Positions 4,948 to 5,775 of a stretch of DNA of 5,775 nt are shown one piece after another (positions within the stretch are counted from its first letter, which is position 1; every line of letters begins with the position of its first letter). A program made the translations under genes and the position numbers. Source of the stretch: Methanothrix sp. GTDB lineage: Archaea > Halobacteriota > Methanosarcinia > Methanotrichales > Methanotrichaceae. The notes below the pieces were generated by a model. The model worked only from the letters and a program-made list of their open reading frames with translations, did no database searches and was not told where the DNA came from. The DNA lies in the NCBI GenBank assembly GCA_011391755.1, contig JAABPZ010000102.1:1-5775 (forward strand). The letters run 5' to 3'.

Positions 4948-5742
4948 ATGAAACAAATGAGTTTCATTTTGAGAAACCCAGCCTATACCTTTTATGAGCG
5001 GCTTTTAAAGACACGCATTCTTGCCGGAGAGCCGGTGGAGCATGTGGCCATTATTCAAGATGGAAATCGAAGATTTGCCATGCAAAGAGGCCTTTCCACC
5101 TATCTGGGGCATAGCCTCGGGGCGGAGACCTCGGAAATGGTTATGGACTGGTGCCTGGAGGTAGGTGTTAAGCATCTGACTCTCTACACCTTTTCCACGG
5201 AGAACTTTGAGCGAGACGAGAAGGAGAAGAGTTATCTCTTTGATCTGATCAAAAATAAGTTCATAGAGCTGAAGCGCTCCAAAAGGATACACGGCAATCA
5301 GATTCGCGTGCGGGCCATCGGCAGGGTAGAGATGCTGCCGCTGGACCTGCAGGAAGAGATCTGCCGCACGGAGGAGGCCACGCGAGAGTATGAGATGATG
5401 TACCTAAACGTGGCCCTGGCCTACGGCGGGCAGCGCGAGCTGGTAGACGCGGCGCGGTCCCTGGCGCGCCAGGTTTCCGAGGGAAAGATCCGGGCGGAAG
5501 ATGTGAATGAGGATCTGATAGCTTCGCACCTCTATCCGCAGGATGGCATTTCTGTGCCCAAAGTGGATCTGATCATCAGGACGGGCGGAGACTATCGAAC
5601 CTCTAACTTCCTGCCCTGGCAGGCCAACGGCAATGAGTGCGCCGCATACTTTTGCGCACCCTACTGGCCGGAGTTTCGCAAGATCGACTTTCTGCGCGCC
5701 ATTAGGACGGCCCAGACCAGGGCCTCAGGCCAACAAGCTTAA
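4948..5742 (+). CDS. uppS: Cis-prenyltransferase (undecaprenyl/polyprenyl diphosphate synthase family)
   Basis: This 264-residue enzyme adds isopentenyl diphosphate units in cis to an allylic primer. In archaea this makes the long polyprenyl carrier used for N-glycosylation and surface glycans; chain length cannot be read from sequence. The family motifs are in order: HVAIIQDGNRRFA at 32-44 with catalytic D38, LGHSLGAE at 53-60, LTLYTFSTENFERDEKE at 77-93, ALAYGGQRELVDAAR at 156-170, and the diphosphate-binding IRTGGDYRTSNFLPWQ at 210-225 followed by ANGNECAAYF, with E230 as the probable Mg ligand. The form GNECAAYFCAPYWPEFRK is the archaeal type. The RTGGD motif has Asp where Glu is usual. 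It starts at ATG 4948 or more likely, judging from the TATA position, ATG 4957 (residue 4); both leave the conserved region intact. There is no SD. The neighbouring tRNA is divergent. The glycan-carrier role fits the sequon-rich secreted proteins in the same window, though that link is inference. Confidence 0.95.
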   Translation: MKQMSFILRNPAYTFYERLLKTRILAGEPVEHVAIIQDGNRRFAMQRGLSTYLGHSLGAETSEMVMDWCLEVGVKHLTLYTFSTENFERDEKEKSYLFDLIKNKFIELKRSKRIHGNQIRVRAIGRVEMLPLDLQEEICRTEEATREYEMMYLNVALAYGGQRELVDAARSLARQVSEGKIRAEDVNEDLIASHLYPQDGISVPKVDLIIRTGGDYRTSNFLPWQANGNECAAYFCAPYWPEFRKIDFLRAIRTAQTRASGQQA

Positions 5743-5775
5743 TAACTAAAAGTATGCCATGAAGGATGTTTTGTC

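Noticed and set aside
5759..5775. Possible start of another + strand gene (ATG AAG GAT GTT TTG)
   Set aside because: Only five codons are visible and no SD precedes it; there is not enough sequence to support a gene.

Overview
The window looks like a piece of a euryarchaeal chromosome, most likely from a methanogen of the Methanothrix (Methanosaeta) / Methanomicrobia type. The signs are an archaeal translation initiation factor aIF1A, an archaeal RIO1 kinase, a two-KH-domain Dim2/Pno1-like protein, a cis-prenyltransferase with the archaeal form of its C-terminal motif, a tRNA with no encoded CCA, AT-rich TATA boxes instead of -35/-10 promoters, strong GAGGTGAT-type Shine-Dalgarno (SD) sites and several non-ATG starts. 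The taxon is inferred from protein resemblance and was not searched.

Layout, read from the right. On the + strand, uppS (4948-5742) makes the polyprenyl carrier lipid. It is divergent from tRNA-Val(CAC) (complement 4761-4834), and both promoters lie in the 113-bp gap between them. Left of the tRNA, on the - strand, is a tight four-gene run: aIF1A (4288-4611), RIO1 kinase (3465-4262), KH protein (2917-3459) and a large site-2 protease (1263-2906). The gaps are 25, 5 and 10 nt. The run has a TATA box at 4723-4732, a roughly 90-nt leader with a strong hairpin, and an oligo-T stop signal at 1250-1257. The first three genes belong together: all three families act on the small ribosomal subunit, in 30S maturation or initiation. 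The membrane protease at the end is the outlier.

Further left on the - strand is a second unit with its own TATA-like element (1231-1240). It holds a 348-residue secreted protein of unknown function with a C-terminal membrane anchor (136-1182), then the first 44 codons of another secreted protein that runs off the window (1-133). The two genes are 2 nt apart. The AGG-AGG-AGG-AGA codons that encode the last four arginines of the first gene also form the ribosome binding site of the second.

Most of the window is well-known archaeal housekeeping. The least explained part is the secreted pair at the left edge. The most notable sequence details are an apparent CTG start for aIF1A behind a near-perfect SD, its structured leader, and the coding/SD double use at 139-150. 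I see no mobile element, CRISPR array or defence system.
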